Shown here: piece by piece, positions 1 through 8,632 of the stretch
Layout: each line of letters begins with the position of its first letter
Numbering within the stretch: position 1 is the stretch's first letter
DNA from: Gloeobacter kilaueensis JS1
Lineage (GTDB): Bacteria > Cyanobacteriota > Cyanobacteriia > Gloeobacterales > Gloeobacteraceae
Length of the DNA: 64,000 nt
Direction: 5' to 3'
Assembly (NCBI RefSeq): GCF_000484535.1
Contig: NC_022600.1
Span: 4,660,792 to 4,724,791, forward strand
Position numbers and translations under genes: made by a program
The notes under the pieces: generated by a model
Seen by the model: the letters and a program-made list of their open reading frames with translations, nothing else
The model's database searches: none
What the model was told of the DNA's origin: nothing

Positions 1-545
1 AGCAGCGACAGGCCGTACAAAAAGATGCCCGAGGAGGCAGAACCGATGAGCAAATATTTGAGCGATGCCTCGTTGGAGCGCTTGTCGAGCTTGGTGTAAC
101 CGGCGAGCAGATAACTGGTGATACTCAATAGCTCCAGCGCCACGAAGATCATCACCATCTCGGAGGCTCCCGAGAGCAGCATCGCCCCGAGCACCGCTCC
201 CAGGAGCAGCTCATAAAATTCTGCTGTCGTCAGGCTGGTGCGGTCGATGTAGCGAATCGACATCAGCACCGTGAGGGCCGCCGACAACAGCACAAAGGCG
301 CGAAAGGCGACGCTCAGCGGATCGGCGGTGAAGCTGCCTAAAAAACTGTCGGGATTGGCGATAATCCACTGCGGCAACAGCAGGGCCGTAGCGATTCCCA
401 ATCCCAAAAGCGTGATGTAGGGCAGCGCCCTGGCGACTTTGCGGCCAGCGGTCAAGTCTACCAGCAGCAGGACGACCAGGGTAATCGTGACGGCGTACTC
501 GGGCCAGAGTACACCGGCGTTGAGAGCGGCAAAGTCGATGTTCAT
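1..545 (-). CDS. ndhB: NAD(P)H-quinone oxidoreductase subunit 2 (NdhB), N-terminal part
   Basis: Translating the minus strand from the ATG at 545 gives a hydrophobic protein starting MNIDFAALNAGVLWPEY. It contains the NdhB-like stretches EFYELLLGAVLGAMLLSGA and LLSITSYLLAGYTK, then SNEASLKYLLIGSASS. NdhB is a proton-pumping membrane subunit of cyanobacterial NDH-1, used in respiration, cyclic electron flow and CO2 uptake. About 181 codons are present and the gene runs off the left edge with no stop, so roughly two thirds is missing. It is divergent from ruvB across about 130 bp. Family call is firm; the rest of the gene cannot be assessed. Confidence 0.93.
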   Translation of the reverse strand, partial: MNIDFAALNAGVLWPEYAVTITLVVLLLVDLTAGRKVARALPYITLLGLGIATALLLPQWIIANPDSFLGSFTADPLSVAFRAFVLLSAALTVLMSIRYIDRTSLTTAEFYELLLGAVLGAMLLSGASEMVMIFVALELLSITSYLLAGYTKLDKRSNEASLKYLLIGSASSGIFLYGLSL

Positions 546-676
546 GGGCTGGAAGCGGACGCTCCCCCAGAGCTTTTCTCTGTCATCGTACTGTAGTTTA
601 CCGGTAGTCTCGGCAATGCTGCCGGTGTGCTATCGTGAACGCTAACGGGACGCCTGTCCATCTTGAGAGGGCCACC

Positions 677-1792
677 ATGGCGATCATCTCCTCCCACACC
701 GCCGCAGCTGAGGGTGAACCGGCAAAAAGCCGCACCGCCCAGCCCAGATCCGAGGCTCTGCAGGCCCAAAAAGGGCGCGAGGACCACCACGAAGAAAACC
801 TGCGGCCCAAGAACCTCGACGATTACGCCGGTCAAAAAGAACTCAAAGCCGTCCTCTCGCTACTGGTGGCCGCCGCCCGCCATCGCAGCGAACCGCTCGA
901 TCACCTGCTTTTTTATGGCCCGCCGGGACTCGGCAAGACGAGCATCTCGCTCATCCTCGCCCACGAGATGGGGGTCAACATTCACCTCACCACCGCCCCC
1001 GCCCTCGAACGCCCCCGCGACATCGCCGGTCTGCTTGTCAAACTGCAGCGCGGCGACATTCTCTTTATCGACGAAATCCATCGTCTGCCCCGGATCACCG
1101 AAGAAATTCTCTACCCGGCGATGGAAGATTTTCGGCTCGACATCACCGTGGGCAAGGGCCAGAATGCTCGAATTACGAGCGTTCCGCTGCCTCGCTTTAC
1201 CCTCATCGGAGCGACCACCCGCGTCGGTGCCCTCAGTTCCCCGTTGCGCGATCGCTTTGGCTTTATCCAGCGGTTGCGCTTCTACGAAGTCGATGAACTG
1301 ACGGGCATCCTCCACCGCAACGCCCAGCTGTTGCAGATCGCGATCGACGAGGCCGGAGCCAGCGAGATTGCCCGCCGCTCGCGGGGCACCCCCCGCATCG
1401 CCAACCGACTACTCAAGCGGGTGCGCGACTATGCCCAGGTCGAAAGCGACGGGCTCATCACCGAACCGGTCGCCTGCGCCGCCCTCGAACTGTTTGAAGT
1501 CGATCCGCTGGGCCTCGACTGGACCGACCGCCGACTGCTGCAGACCCTTATCGAGCACTACAACGGCGGGCCGGTGGGCATCGAGTCGCTCGCAGCGGCC
1601 ACCGGCGAAGACAGCCAGACGATCGAAGAAGTCTACGAGCCTTACTTGATGCAGATAGGCTATCTGCTGCGCACCGCTCGTGGCCGGATGGCCTCGGCTG
1701 CTGCTTACCGCCACCTGGGCTACACCCCGCCCCAGCGCTTCGAGCAGGTGAGCTTGCTCGACAGCAGCGATCCGCTGGGGTTGCACAACTAG
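677..1792 (+). CDS. ruvB: Holliday junction branch migration helicase RuvB
   Basis: A 371-residue AAA+ ATPase. Visible motifs are Walker A GPPGLGKT (residues 81-88), Walker B ILFIDEIH, the sensor stretch [18 protein letters not shown], and a C-terminal winged helix ([22 protein letters not shown]). RuvB hexamers drive branch migration with RuvA during recombinational repair. An upstream in-frame codon at 635 exists, but the ATG at 677 is preferred: GAGAGG lies six bases before it and cyanobacterial RuvB usually begins MAIIS. The stop overlaps a 36-bp sequence repeated at 4661-4696 (see findings). Length is normal for cyanobacterial RuvB. Confidence 0.97.
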   Translation: MAIISSHTAAAEGEPAKSRTAQPRSEALQAQKGREDHHEENLRPKNLDDYAGQKELKAVLSLLVAAARHRSEPLDHLLFYGPPGLGKTSISLILAHEMGVNIHLTTAPALERPRDIAGLLVKLQRGDILFIDEIHRLPRITEEILYPAMEDFRLDITVGKGQNARITSVPLPRFTLIGATTRVGALSSPLRDRFGFIQRLRFYEVDELTGILHRNAQLLQIAIDEAGASEIARRSRGTPRIANRLLKRVRDYAQVESDGLITEPVACAALELFEVDPLGLDWTDRRLLQTLIEHYNGGPVGIESLAAATGEDSQTIEEVYEPYLMQIGYLLRTARGRMASAAAYRHLGYTPPQRFEQVSLLDSSDPLGLHN

Positions 1793-1807
1793 CGAGCGGG
1801 CAATCGG
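1772..1807. repeat. Imperfect direct repeat, left copy (ruvB 3' end)
   Basis: Thirty of 36 bases match 4661-4696. This copy covers the last codons and stop of ruvB plus following bases. Read on the minus strand it also ends in the codons L-P-A-R-stop, the same C-terminus as the DUF885 gene at 4678. The two copies bracket a 2.9-kb gene group unlike the surrounding housekeeping genes. Confidence 0.75.
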
Positions 1808-1864
1808 GTAGGCCGGTAGCACCGGTAACGGGTGATGGCGCGGTGGCAGGCGAGTGCCGATGAC

Positions 1865-2341
1865 CTATCGGACACGAACAAAGTCAGATCGCATGAATTC
1901 CTTCCATTCGCCGTCCTGGAGAACCTCCGCAGCGGTGAACCGGTGGTCGTCGTCGATAATCTGAAAGACATCGCGGTAGCGATCGGTTTCACGGCCCTCG
2001 CTCATCGCCGGACCCTCAGTTTCGAGCAGAAGTGCCCGCCCGTCCGGAGAAAGGTCGCCGTCGTACACGAACAGGCGGTCGAGCGCACTCCCCGCCACGG
2101 CACCCGCGAACCGGCCAGTGTTCGGCTCATATCCGATCAGCGTTGCTGCACGCGTTTGCGAGCCGTCGCTCGATTGGCCGGTGTTGTCGAGGATGATGAA
2201 ATGGTCGCTCAAAGCCCGCACGGACTCAGTCCCATTCGCGGCGACACCTGAGTGGTCCGAATCGTCGGCTGTGTGAAACTGGTAAGACCATTCGCCGACG
2301 AGGTTCTGGAGCCAAGCCCGTTTGGAGGAGGTAGCAGACAT
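1865..2341 (-). CDS. DUF1579-like protein
   Basis: A 158-residue soluble protein starting MSATSSKRAWLQNLVGEW, with an alternating-strand pattern (FHTADDSDHSG, LSDHFIILDNTG, LIGYEPNTGRFAG) that resembles the DUF1579 beta-barrel family of unknown biochemical function. A longer ORF reaches 2383, but GAGGGAAC lies seven bases before the ATG at 2341, so that start is chosen. It is divergent from the HxlR regulator at 2444 and shares a 102-bp control region with an inverted repeat, so it is probably that regulator's target. The family assignment rests on overall pattern and is moderate. Confidence 0.7.
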   Translation of the reverse strand: MSATSSKRAWLQNLVGEWSYQFHTADDSDHSGVAANGTESVRALSDHFIILDNTGQSSDGSQTRAATLIGYEPNTGRFAGAVAGSALDRLFVYDGDLSPDGRALLLETEGPAMSEGRETDRYRDVFQIIDDDHRFTAAEVLQDGEWKEFMRSDFVRVR

Positions 2342-2368
2342 GTCAAAAGTTCCCTCTTTCTCTTTACT

Positions 2369-2385
2369 GATTGCATTTTGCAATC
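2369..2385. promoter_or_regulatory. Inverted repeat, putative HxlR operator
   Basis: GATTGCA, three bases, TGCAATC: a perfect 7-bp inverted repeat in the divergent DUF1579/hxlR promoter region. A second, weaker site with the same left half (GATTGCA at 2407-2413) and a partial right half lies closer to the regulator. HxlR proteins bind as dimers to such sites, often controlling the divergent gene. Confidence 0.5.
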
Positions 2386-2443
2386 GGTTTTTAGATTACC
2401 ACGTGCGATTGCATAGCGCAAGCAGTTTTGATATACCTGCGGT

Positions 2444-2932
2444 ATGAACGACACGAAACGATCCGGGTGTCCAATCAACCTCACGCTGGAGGCGCTCGGC
2501 GACCGCTGGAGCCTGATCGTCATTCGGGACATCATCTTCGGCGATCGCCGTCATTTCCGGGAGCTGCTTTCCCGTTCTGAGGAAGGGATCGCGACCAACA
2601 TCCTCGCCGACCGGCTGAAGCGATTGACGGAGAACGGGTTTCTGACGCGCTCAGCCGACCCGTCGCACAAGCAGAAGGCGATCTATAGCCTTACCGAAAA
2701 GTCCATTCAGCTGATCCCGCTACTGGCGGTCATGGGAGCCTGGGGCAGGCAGCATACCGCCGTCAGCCGACCTCTCGCCATCCGCGCAAAGCTGCTGGAG
2801 GAGGGCGGCCCGGCCCTGTGGTCTGCGCTGATGGACGAACTTCGCTCGGCCCATCTGGACGGCAATTCAGTGAAGTCGAACACGATCGTCGAGCTTCAAA
2901 AAGCTTATGAGATGGAACTGGCAAAAGCATAG
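2444..2932 (+). CDS. HxlR-family winged-helix transcriptional regulator
   Basis: 162 residues with the HxlR hallmark near the N-terminus: CPINLTLEALGDRWSLIVIRD, then RHFRELLSRSEEGIATNILADRLKRL and ENGFLTRSADPSHKQKAIYSLT, i.e. the recognition helix and wing. The Cys at the start of the motif acts as a redox or electrophile sensor in some family members; whether it does here is not known. It is divergent from the DUF1579 gene and followed by a secreted hydrolase and a NIPSNAP protein on the same strand. The group looks acquired, from its gene types and bracketing repeats. Confidence 0.9.
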   Translation: MNDTKRSGCPINLTLEALGDRWSLIVIRDIIFGDRRHFRELLSRSEEGIATNILADRLKRLTENGFLTRSADPSHKQKAIYSLTEKSIQLIPLLAVMGAWGRQHTAVSRPLAIRAKLLEEGGPALWSALMDELRSAHLDGNSVKSNTIVELQKAYEMELAKA

Positions 2933-3118
2933 TGCCATCGATCTGCACACCGTCGATTTCCTGTTAAAAGGAGATATACGCGGACTTGAGCATTCTGCAG
3001 ATCTAGAAGGGTATGGCGCGGATTTGGGTTGCCCAGACCTTCGAGCACGGCATGGATGCGGAGACGATTTGGGCGCTTGTGGATCGACGATGATGGCGAG
3101 CGCGGGGGAGAGTGCTGA

Positions 3119-4252
3119 ATGAAAAAGTCAAGCGTACTTGGACGAGGGACAGTCTTTGCCCTGTTGCTTGCTGGTGCGGCTCCCGCCACACTGGCTCAGG
3201 AACCCAAGCCGACCAATCGGGCAGAGGCTGTCGAGGTTGTCCGCGAGTTGCGGGGCATTGTGACGCCCGACGGCGTCGAACGTGCGCGAATGGTGCGCAT
3301 TGGGGGCATCGACCAGTTCGTCTCGATCCGTGGGCGCGACCGGCGCAATCCCATCCTGCTCATTCTTCACGGCGGGCCTGGCTTTCCAGAAACGGCTCTT
3401 GCATGGTGGAACACCCGCGACCTCGAGGAATACTTCACTGTCGTGCACTGGGATCAGCGAGGATCGGGCAGGACCTACCTCGCCAACGATCCTGCCGCAG
3501 TCGCGCCCACAATGCTGCCCGAACGCTTCGTCGCCGACACAGGCGAACTCATCACCTGGCTGCGCACCGAATTCGGAAAAAAGAAGATCTTTCTGCTCGG
3601 CCATTCCTGGGGCAGTTTCATCGGGCTCGAATACGCCCGGCGGTACCCCGGACAGCTTCACGCGTACATCGGCGTGGGACAAGCGACCAACACGCCGGAG
3701 AGCGAACGTCGCGGCTATGCCTTCGCGCTCGCCGCCGCTCAGCGGGCGGGCAATGCCAACGCAGTCGCGCAGCTCGAATCGATCGCGCCCTATGCCGTGC
3801 CCGGACGCCCGATCCCGCTGGAACACATTGTCATCGAACGGCAGTGGTCCGACTATTTCGGCGGCGTCATGGCCTATCGCCAGCGCCAGACCAATGGGAT
3901 CGCGAGCCGCCTGTCACCCGACTATTCGGACGCAGATGCCCCCCGCGCTTACGACGGCAACAACTACTCGCAGCTATACCTTTTCAGTACAGTCCTCGGC
4001 CTCGACCTCAGCGGCATCACGCGGCTTGGCTGCCCCTTAATCCTTCTGGAGGGGCGACACGACCGCACAGTGAGTTCGGAGGTCGCCCATGAATGGTTCG
4101 TGCGGGTCCGTGCGCCGCGCAAGCATTTCGTCTGGTTCGAGCATTCGGGTCATGAGGTTATGACCGAGGAACCCGGCAAGGTTCTGGTGTCGCTCTTAAA
4201 ATATGCACGTCCAATTGCTGCCCGCGCGGGCGACGTGGGACCCGAGCCTTGA
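3119..4252 (+). CDS. Secreted alpha/beta hydrolase, proline iminopeptidase-like
   Basis: 377 residues. A signal peptide occupies roughly residues 1-26 (MKKSSVLGRGTVFALLLAG, then an A-x-A-type site near TLAQ). The alpha/beta-hydrolase core shows the oxyanion motif HGGPGFPE, the HWDQRGSGRT strand, the nucleophile elbow GHSWGS and a C-terminal EHSGHEVM that supplies the His. HGGPG plus DQRG is typical of the proline iminopeptidase S33 branch, though substrates there vary widely. The start overlaps an upstream stop (TGAATGA). The 186 bases before it, back to hxlR, hold no convincing gene. Confidence 0.86.
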   Translation: MKKSSVLGRGTVFALLLAGAAPATLAQEPKPTNRAEAVEVVRELRGIVTPDGVERARMVRIGGIDQFVSIRGRDRRNPILLILHGGPGFPETALAWWNTRDLEEYFTVVHWDQRGSGRTYLANDPAAVAPTMLPERFVADTGELITWLRTEFGKKKIFLLGHSWGSFIGLEYARRYPGQLHAYIGVGQATNTPESERRGYAFALAAAQRAGNANAVAQLESIAPYAVPGRPIPLEHIVIERQWSDYFGGVMAYRQRQTNGIASRLSPDYSDADAPRAYDGNNYSQLYLFSTVLGLDLSGITRLGCPLILLEGRHDRTVSSEVAHEWFVRVRAPRKHFVWFEHSGHEVMTEEPGKVLVSLLKYARPIAARAGDVGPEP

Positions 4253-4307
4253 ACGCCCGCCCAGTCAACTATCTGTACCCCAACGTCATCCGCAGAGGAG
4301 GGAAGCC

Positions 4308-4649
4308 GTGATTACCTGCGTCGTCCATTACAAGATCGACCCAGACAAGCTGGCCGATTTTGAAAGGTTCTCCAGGGCTTGGATTTATCTCGTTAACAAG
4401 CATAAAGGTCAGCACCACGGCTATTTTCTGCCGTCCGAGGGCGCGAGCGATGTAGCTCTTGCGCTCTTCAGCTTTGAGAGCTTAGCGGCCTATGAGCAAT
4501 ATCGCACGCGTTTCGGTAAAGATAAGGAGTTCATTGCGGCGGACAAGATCCGTGACGAAAGTGGCTGCGTCATCCGGTACGAACGGACCTTTATGCGTCC
4601 CCTGTTACCCAACGAGGTGGATGGTCCCCCCGACGGCTGGCAGAAGTAG
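4308..4649 (+). CDS. NIPSNAP-family protein
   Basis: 113 residues from a GTG at 4308. A longer frame opens at 4203 inside the hydrolase gene, but GAGGAGGGAA sits just before the GTG and the family homology begins at VITCVVHYKI. NIPSNAP proteins are small ferredoxin-like alpha/beta barrels of uncertain function; the CVVHYKIDPDKLADFERFSRAW start and the HHGYFLPSEG segment are typical. It lies 55 bp after the hydrolase and ends only 28 bp before the DUF885 stop, next to the right copy of the bracketing repeat. Confidence 0.82.
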   Translation: MITCVVHYKIDPDKLADFERFSRAWIYLVNKHKGQHHGYFLPSEGASDVALALFSFESLAAYEQYRTRFGKDKEFIAADKIRDESGCVIRYERTFMRPLLPNEVDGPPDGWQK

Positions 4650-4660
4650 TCCGAACGCCG

Positions 4661-4696
4661 CCGCCGGGGCTGCGCAACTAACGAGCGGGCAACTGG
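4661..4696. repeat. Imperfect direct repeat, right copy (second ruvB-like 3' end)
   Basis: Thirty of 36 bases match 1772-1807. Read forward it encodes P-P-G-L-R-N-stop, against P-L-G-L-H-N-stop at the true ruvB end, so it looks like a leftover ruvB 3' end. It also holds the last codons of the DUF885 gene on the other strand. Confidence 0.75.
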
Positions 4697-6513
4697 CCAA
4701 TCGACTGCGTATTCACCAGTTGCTCGTAGACGGCCTGACGCAGCAGCTTCGGCGGCAACAGCCCCTGGGCGAGCACGAAGTCGTGGAAGCGCTGGGGGCT
4801 GAATTTGACTCCCTGGGTGCGCTCCAGATCCGAGCGGAGCGCCAGGAGCTGGGTATAGCCGTAGAAGTAGGCGGTGGCCTGGCCAGGGGAGCGGAAGGTG
4901 TAGCGCTCGACTTCCTGGCGGGCGTGGGCGGGTGAGACCGCTACTTCGTCGGTGAGGACACGCAGCGCCTGCTCGGGCGTAATCCTGCCCAGCTGTAGCT
5001 CCGGATCGAGAAAGGCGCGGGCCGCCCGCTTCAACTGTTCTCTGAGCGAGATGAGTTGCCCATCCGGGGGCATAAAAGGCAAAATGATCGACTCGGCGTA
5101 GAGTCCCCAGCCCTCGACGTTGGTGCTGTTAAAGGCAAAGAGGGCACGGGGCAGCGAGACGCCCTTTTCGACCATCGTGTCGAACTGCAATTCGTGGCCG
5201 GGCCGCGCCTCGTGGGCAGTAAGGGTCCAGGAGGCCGCCGCAAAGGAAAAATCATCGACTTTCTGGCTGGTGCCGGAGGCGCTGATTGCCCTTAGCGGCA
5301 GCACAAATTCGCCCCGCTCGCCCTTGTTGCCGATAAGTCGCGGCCCAGTCTCGTAGGGTGCCGGGGCGTCGGCACTCTCGGCGGCACTGGCAAGGCGAAT
5401 GATCCCTGGCCGATCCGGCAGGGTGAGTAGATTTTCGCGCCGGATGATCGCTTCGATCTGAGCCAAGCGCTGCTGGTAGTGGGCGAGGATGATGTCGTCG
5501 GTGAGCTGGTCTTTTTTGAGTTCGCGGATCACATCGCGGTAGTCGGTGACGGTGTAGCCCTTTTGCTTTGCCACCTGGGGAGCGAGAATCTGCATCTGCT
5601 TTTGAATGGCGGCAAAGGCGGTGTGGGCCTGCTCTATCAGCTGCTCCGGCGGAATATCGACGCCCACCCGCTCAAGGGCGAAGGCGTAGAGTTCGGGAGG
5701 CAGGCGAAAATCGCTGCGGGCTTTGGGCAGGATCTCCTTGCGGATAAACGCCTGATAGGCCGCAAGCTGCGTCTTGAAGCGGGCGAGCGCTTCCTGGTAG
5801 CCGGTAATCTTGTACTGATCAAAAAGGGGCGCAATCCCTGCCACCAGCGCATCGGCGGTAGCCAGATCCCGCTCGACCTCGGCTTTACTGGGATAGCGCA
5901 GGCCGGGCACAGCAAGCTTCTCGCGGATGCGCTTCTCGGCTTGAACCGTAATCGGTGTGTAGCCCGCTTCCAGTCCTGCGTAGCGCCTGAGGCGCACGAG
6001 GGCCGCCGGACGGCGCTCGGGGGCAATCTGGTCTGTCAGCAGGCCGCGCACCCCAAAAAACGCCAGTCGCGCCGGTTTGAAGTAGGGCAGGTTGTATTTT
6101 TTCTCCAGCGCATCGCCCCGATTCTGGCGTTCGGCAGCCTGGATCGAAATTTCGAGATCCTGCCGGACCTGGGGATCTTTCTCGGCGGCAAGCCGTTTTT
6201 TGAGGGTGCCTGCCGCTTCCGTGCGCGCCTTGATCCGCTGTTCGTCCACGCCGGAACTGAGATCGCTGATCCGCTCGTCGATGCCCTCGACGCCAAACGC
6301 CGCCGATTCTTCCGGATCGAAGCGCGCCAGCACAGCGAGCAAGACGCGGGCATCTTCGTTGCTGCGCTGTACCCAGGCCGGTGTAGGAGCGTTCTGGGCA
6401 GGCGGCGGTGTTGTCTCAGCCCCAGAGCCGGGGAGAGGAAAAGCTACCGGCAGAGCGACGCTCAACGCCACCAGACCACTCAAAAGACGAACCGAAGCAC
6501 GGATCTTGGGCAT
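4678..6513 (-). CDS. DUF885 family protein, probable secreted zinc peptidase
   Basis: 611 residues from the ATG at 6513. An in-frame TTG at 6552 would add 13 residues; 6513 is preferred because it gives a compact signal peptide (MPKIRASVRLLSGLVALSVA, then a Pro-rich mature start). DUF885 proteins resemble M32-type metallopeptidases. The key motif is TAHEARPGHELQFDTM in the C-terminal half, matching the family's HEA-x-PGH-xx-Q zinc signature; NSTNVEGWGLYAES supplies a further conserved Glu. It ends convergently with the NIPSNAP gene and probably once abutted ruvB directly. Biochemical substrate unknown. Confidence 0.87.
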   Translation of the reverse strand: MPKIRASVRLLSGLVALSVALPVAFPLPGSGAETTPPPAQNAPTPAWVQRSNEDARVLLAVLARFDPEESAAFGVEGIDERISDLSSGVDEQRIKARTEAAGTLKKRLAAEKDPQVRQDLEISIQAAERQNRGDALEKKYNLPYFKPARLAFFGVRGLLTDQIAPERRPAALVRLRRYAGLEAGYTPITVQAEKRIREKLAVPGLRYPSKAEVERDLATADALVAGIAPLFDQYKITGYQEALARFKTQLAAYQAFIRKEILPKARSDFRLPPELYAFALERVGVDIPPEQLIEQAHTAFAAIQKQMQILAPQVAKQKGYTVTDYRDVIRELKKDQLTDDIILAHYQQRLAQIEAIIRRENLLTLPDRPGIIRLASAAESADAPAPYETGPRLIGNKGERGEFVLPLRAISASGTSQKVDDFSFAAASWTLTAHEARPGHELQFDTMVEKGVSLPRALFAFNSTNVEGWGLYAESIILPFMPPDGQLISLREQLKRAARAFLDPELQLGRITPEQALRVLTDEVAVSPAHARQEVERYTFRSPGQATAYFYGYTQLLALRSDLERTQGVKFSPQRFHDFVLAQGLLPPKLLRQAVYEQLVNTQSIGQLPAR

Positions 6514-6582
6514 GATTCTGACTACGAATTTCTTAATCGATTGTTCCACCAACCCTGCCCTTTGAAAAGCGGAAGCTCGCCC

Positions 6583-7245
6583 TCACCCGGACGCTGCCGC
6601 CACAAGCAGTGCCCACAGCTGCTGATCACAAAAATCCGGCACCGCCAGCACCACTCCCAGCTCCCGCAGCTTTTCGGCGCTCTGGGTAGAAGTGATTCCG
6701 ACCGTCGGGATCGCCGCTCCCACCGCCGAGCGCACGCCGGAGGGCGAGTCCTCGAAGGCGATCGCCTGGCGCGGGTGGACGCCCAACTGTTCGAGGGCGA
6801 CCCGGTAGGGCAGGGGATCGGGCTTGCCATGGGGCAGGTCGTCCCCCAGAACCACCGCGTCGAAGACGGTCTGCAACTGCAATACTTCGAGCATAAAGTG
6901 GACATTCGGGCGGGGAGCGTTGCTCACCAGCGCGCAGGCCAGTTGCCGCCGCTTTGCCCAATCGATCAGCTCCAGCGCTCCCGCTAGCGGCACCAGCAGA
7001 CCACGGGCCAGTTCGCGAAAGTGGGCTTCCTTGTCTTCCGCCAGGGCCGCTTTCTGTTCGTCTGGCAATTGGGGCAATAGATCCTGGATAATTTCCGGGT
7101 TGCGCCTGCCGCTGAAGCGGGTGCGGTAGAACTCTTCATCGACTGACAGGCCAAAGGGAGCGAGCATGTCCTGCCAGGCGCGCAGGTGAATCGGGTCGGT
7201 GTCGCTCAGGGTGCCGTCCAGATCAAACAGCAGGGCGGCGAGCAT
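6583..7245 (-). CDS. HAD-superfamily phosphatase, beta-phosphoglucomutase-like
   Basis: 220 residues. Motif I is LLFDLDGTLSDTD near the N-terminus, with both catalytic Asp. Motif II/III regions are CALVSNAPRPN and GKPDPLPY, and motif IV is IAFEDSPSGVRSAVGA. The helical cap between residues 15 and 85 places it with the subfamily I pgmB/phosphoglycolate phosphatase-like enzymes. The substrate cannot be told from sequence; sugar phosphates are the usual guess. It follows the DUF885 start by 69 bp on the same strand and precedes a Uma2 gene. Confidence 0.88.
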   Translation of the reverse strand: MLAALLFDLDGTLSDTDPIHLRAWQDMLAPFGLSVDEEFYRTRFSGRRNPEIIQDLLPQLPDEQKAALAEDKEAHFRELARGLLVPLAGALELIDWAKRRQLACALVSNAPRPNVHFMLEVLQLQTVFDAVVLGDDLPHGKPDPLPYRVALEQLGVHPRQAIAFEDSPSGVRSAVGAAIPTVGITSTQSAEKLRELGVVLAVPDFCDQQLWALLVAAASG

Positions 7246-7272
7246 AGGGCCTCCAGATCCAATGCAAGAAAA

Positions 7273-7935
7273 TCATGCTCCGCCTGCGAGAAGCTGCTGG
7301 ACCCAACGGCGGGTTGCCGCTACCGCTGCGCTCATACCTTCACTCTGGCCCAGTTCTAAAAATTCAGGCAACCTCCGAACCGGGATCGCCGCAAAAGCGA
7401 GGCTCGTCTGCGCTTCAACGTAAGCCCCCTGCTGCAGGTGAAAGATACGCAGTACCCTGCCGTCGTAGATCCAGACTTCGGGAATTTTGAGCGCCGCATA
7501 GATAGGCAGTTTTCTGAGGGAGGGATTGGTGATATCGACTTCGACAGCCAGATCCGGGGGTGGATCGCTATCAAGATTCAACGTCTCTTTATCGCGTACC
7601 ACTTGCTCGTTCTGAATATAAAAACTGCTATCTGGTTCGATGGCACTATCGGCAGCCTGACTCTGCCATAGGGTCGAGCCGAGGCTTTCGACATCTAACT
7701 TTAGCTCATCGCAAATAGCGATAATTAATCTTGTCAGCAGAGAATTTGCTTTTTCGTGTTTCCTCGAAGGACTCATCAGAGTCAATGTTCCCCGGTAATA
7801 ATCTACGCGCACGGAGCGGCCTTCGGGCAGCTCTGAGATAATATTGCGGTAGGCATTCCAACCCACACCATTCACAGAGATGGCCTGGGTTTGCTTAAAG
7901 CCGTTGCGGTATGCAATATTTTGGGATAATACCAT
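7273..7935 (-). CDS. Uma2 family (DUF820) putative endonuclease
   Basis: 220 residues with the Uma2 layout common in cyanobacteria: substrate-side motif RVDYYRGTLTLMSPSRKHE, IEPDSSFYIQN, then PPPDLAVEVDITNPS, which carries the PD-(D/E)xK-type acidic residues, and ALKIPEVWIYDGRVLRIF. Uma2 proteins have a restriction-endonuclease fold but their targets and role are not established; many copies per genome are usual. Upstream is 165 bp with no gene seen. Confidence 0.88.
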   Translation of the reverse strand: MVLSQNIAYRNGFKQTQAISVNGVGWNAYRNIISELPEGRSVRVDYYRGTLTLMSPSRKHEKANSLLTRLIIAICDELKLDVESLGSTLWQSQAADSAIEPDSSFYIQNEQVVRDKETLNLDSDPPPDLAVEVDITNPSLRKLPIYAALKIPEVWIYDGRVLRIFHLQQGAYVEAQTSLAFAAIPVRRLPEFLELGQSEGMSAAVAATRRWVQQLLAGGA

Positions 7936-8100
7936 GTCTCAAGACCAACAAAAAAACTATAACTGATCGATCTCCGCTCTCCATTCCTTTATCTTGCCAG
8001 GGCCAAATAACACTTTAAAAAGTTCCAAAACCTGGCTACGAGTTGAGCTGTTTTTTTAGAATATCGTTTGCCATCCCATCCCCCAGGCAGTGCTGTAAAT

Positions 8101-8550
8101 TTAGCGGACGACCAGCACCGGGCAGTGGGCGTGGTGGAGCACGTAGTCGCTGACGCTGCCGAGCATCAGCCGCTGCATTCCACCCAGACCGCGCGAGCCA
8201 ATCACCAGAACGTCCGGCTTTTCTTTTTCGGCAACTTCGCAGATCGTCTCGCGGGCATGACCAAATTCGAGGCGGGTCTCACAGGCAAGTTCTGCCTGTT
8301 CGCAAAGTTTGCGGGCCTTTTCGAGGGCAGCCTCACCGACCGCCCTCGCCACCTCCTCCAGTTCGACGAGGGGCGGTCCCTGATAGACCGGTTCGCCGGT
8401 AGGAAGCACACCGGGCCAGAACGCGCCGCTATCGACTTCGGCCACCGTCAGCAGTAGCAGCGAAGCGCCGCTTGGACGGGCAATATCGATCGCCCTGGCG
8501 AGGGCGTGTTCACTGGCCGGAGAACCGTCGATCGCAACGAGAAATTTCAT
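8101..8550 (-). CDS. Universal stress protein, UspA family
   Basis: 149 residues. It starts MKFLVAIDGSPASEHALARA, the classic first strand and Asp of Usp proteins, and ends with the ATP-binding signature VIGSRGLGGMQRLMLGSVSDYVLHHA (G-2x-G-9x-G-S) and CPVLVVR. It should therefore be an ATP-binding type UspA domain in a single copy. It is divergent from the ferredoxin-MBL gene at 8633. Confidence 0.93.
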   Translation of the reverse strand: MKFLVAIDGSPASEHALARAIDIARPSGASLLLLTVAEVDSGAFWPGVLPTGEPVYQGPPLVELEEVARAVGEAALEKARKLCEQAELACETRLEFGHARETICEVAEKEKPDVLVIGSRGLGGMQRLMLGSVSDYVLHHAHCPVLVVR

Positions 8551-8632
8551 AGGTGGTGTCTGTCGTCGCTTTCTATCTTAAGAGCGGGTGTGCCGTTCAG
8601 CTATCCTGGAGTTTTGGGGGAGCTAGGCGGCC

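Noticed and set aside
2968..3007. Sequence AAGGAGATATAC followed by overlapping PstI, BglII and XbaI sites, resembling an expression-vector leader and linker.
   Set aside because: The match is only 12 bases, no vector backbone surrounds it, and the order of elements differs from common vectors. Chance is the simplest explanation, although the adjacent 180 bases hold no clear gene.
5479..6987. 502-codon open frame on the plus strand.
   Set aside because: Antisense shadow of the DUF885 and HAD genes; the product shows no known motif.
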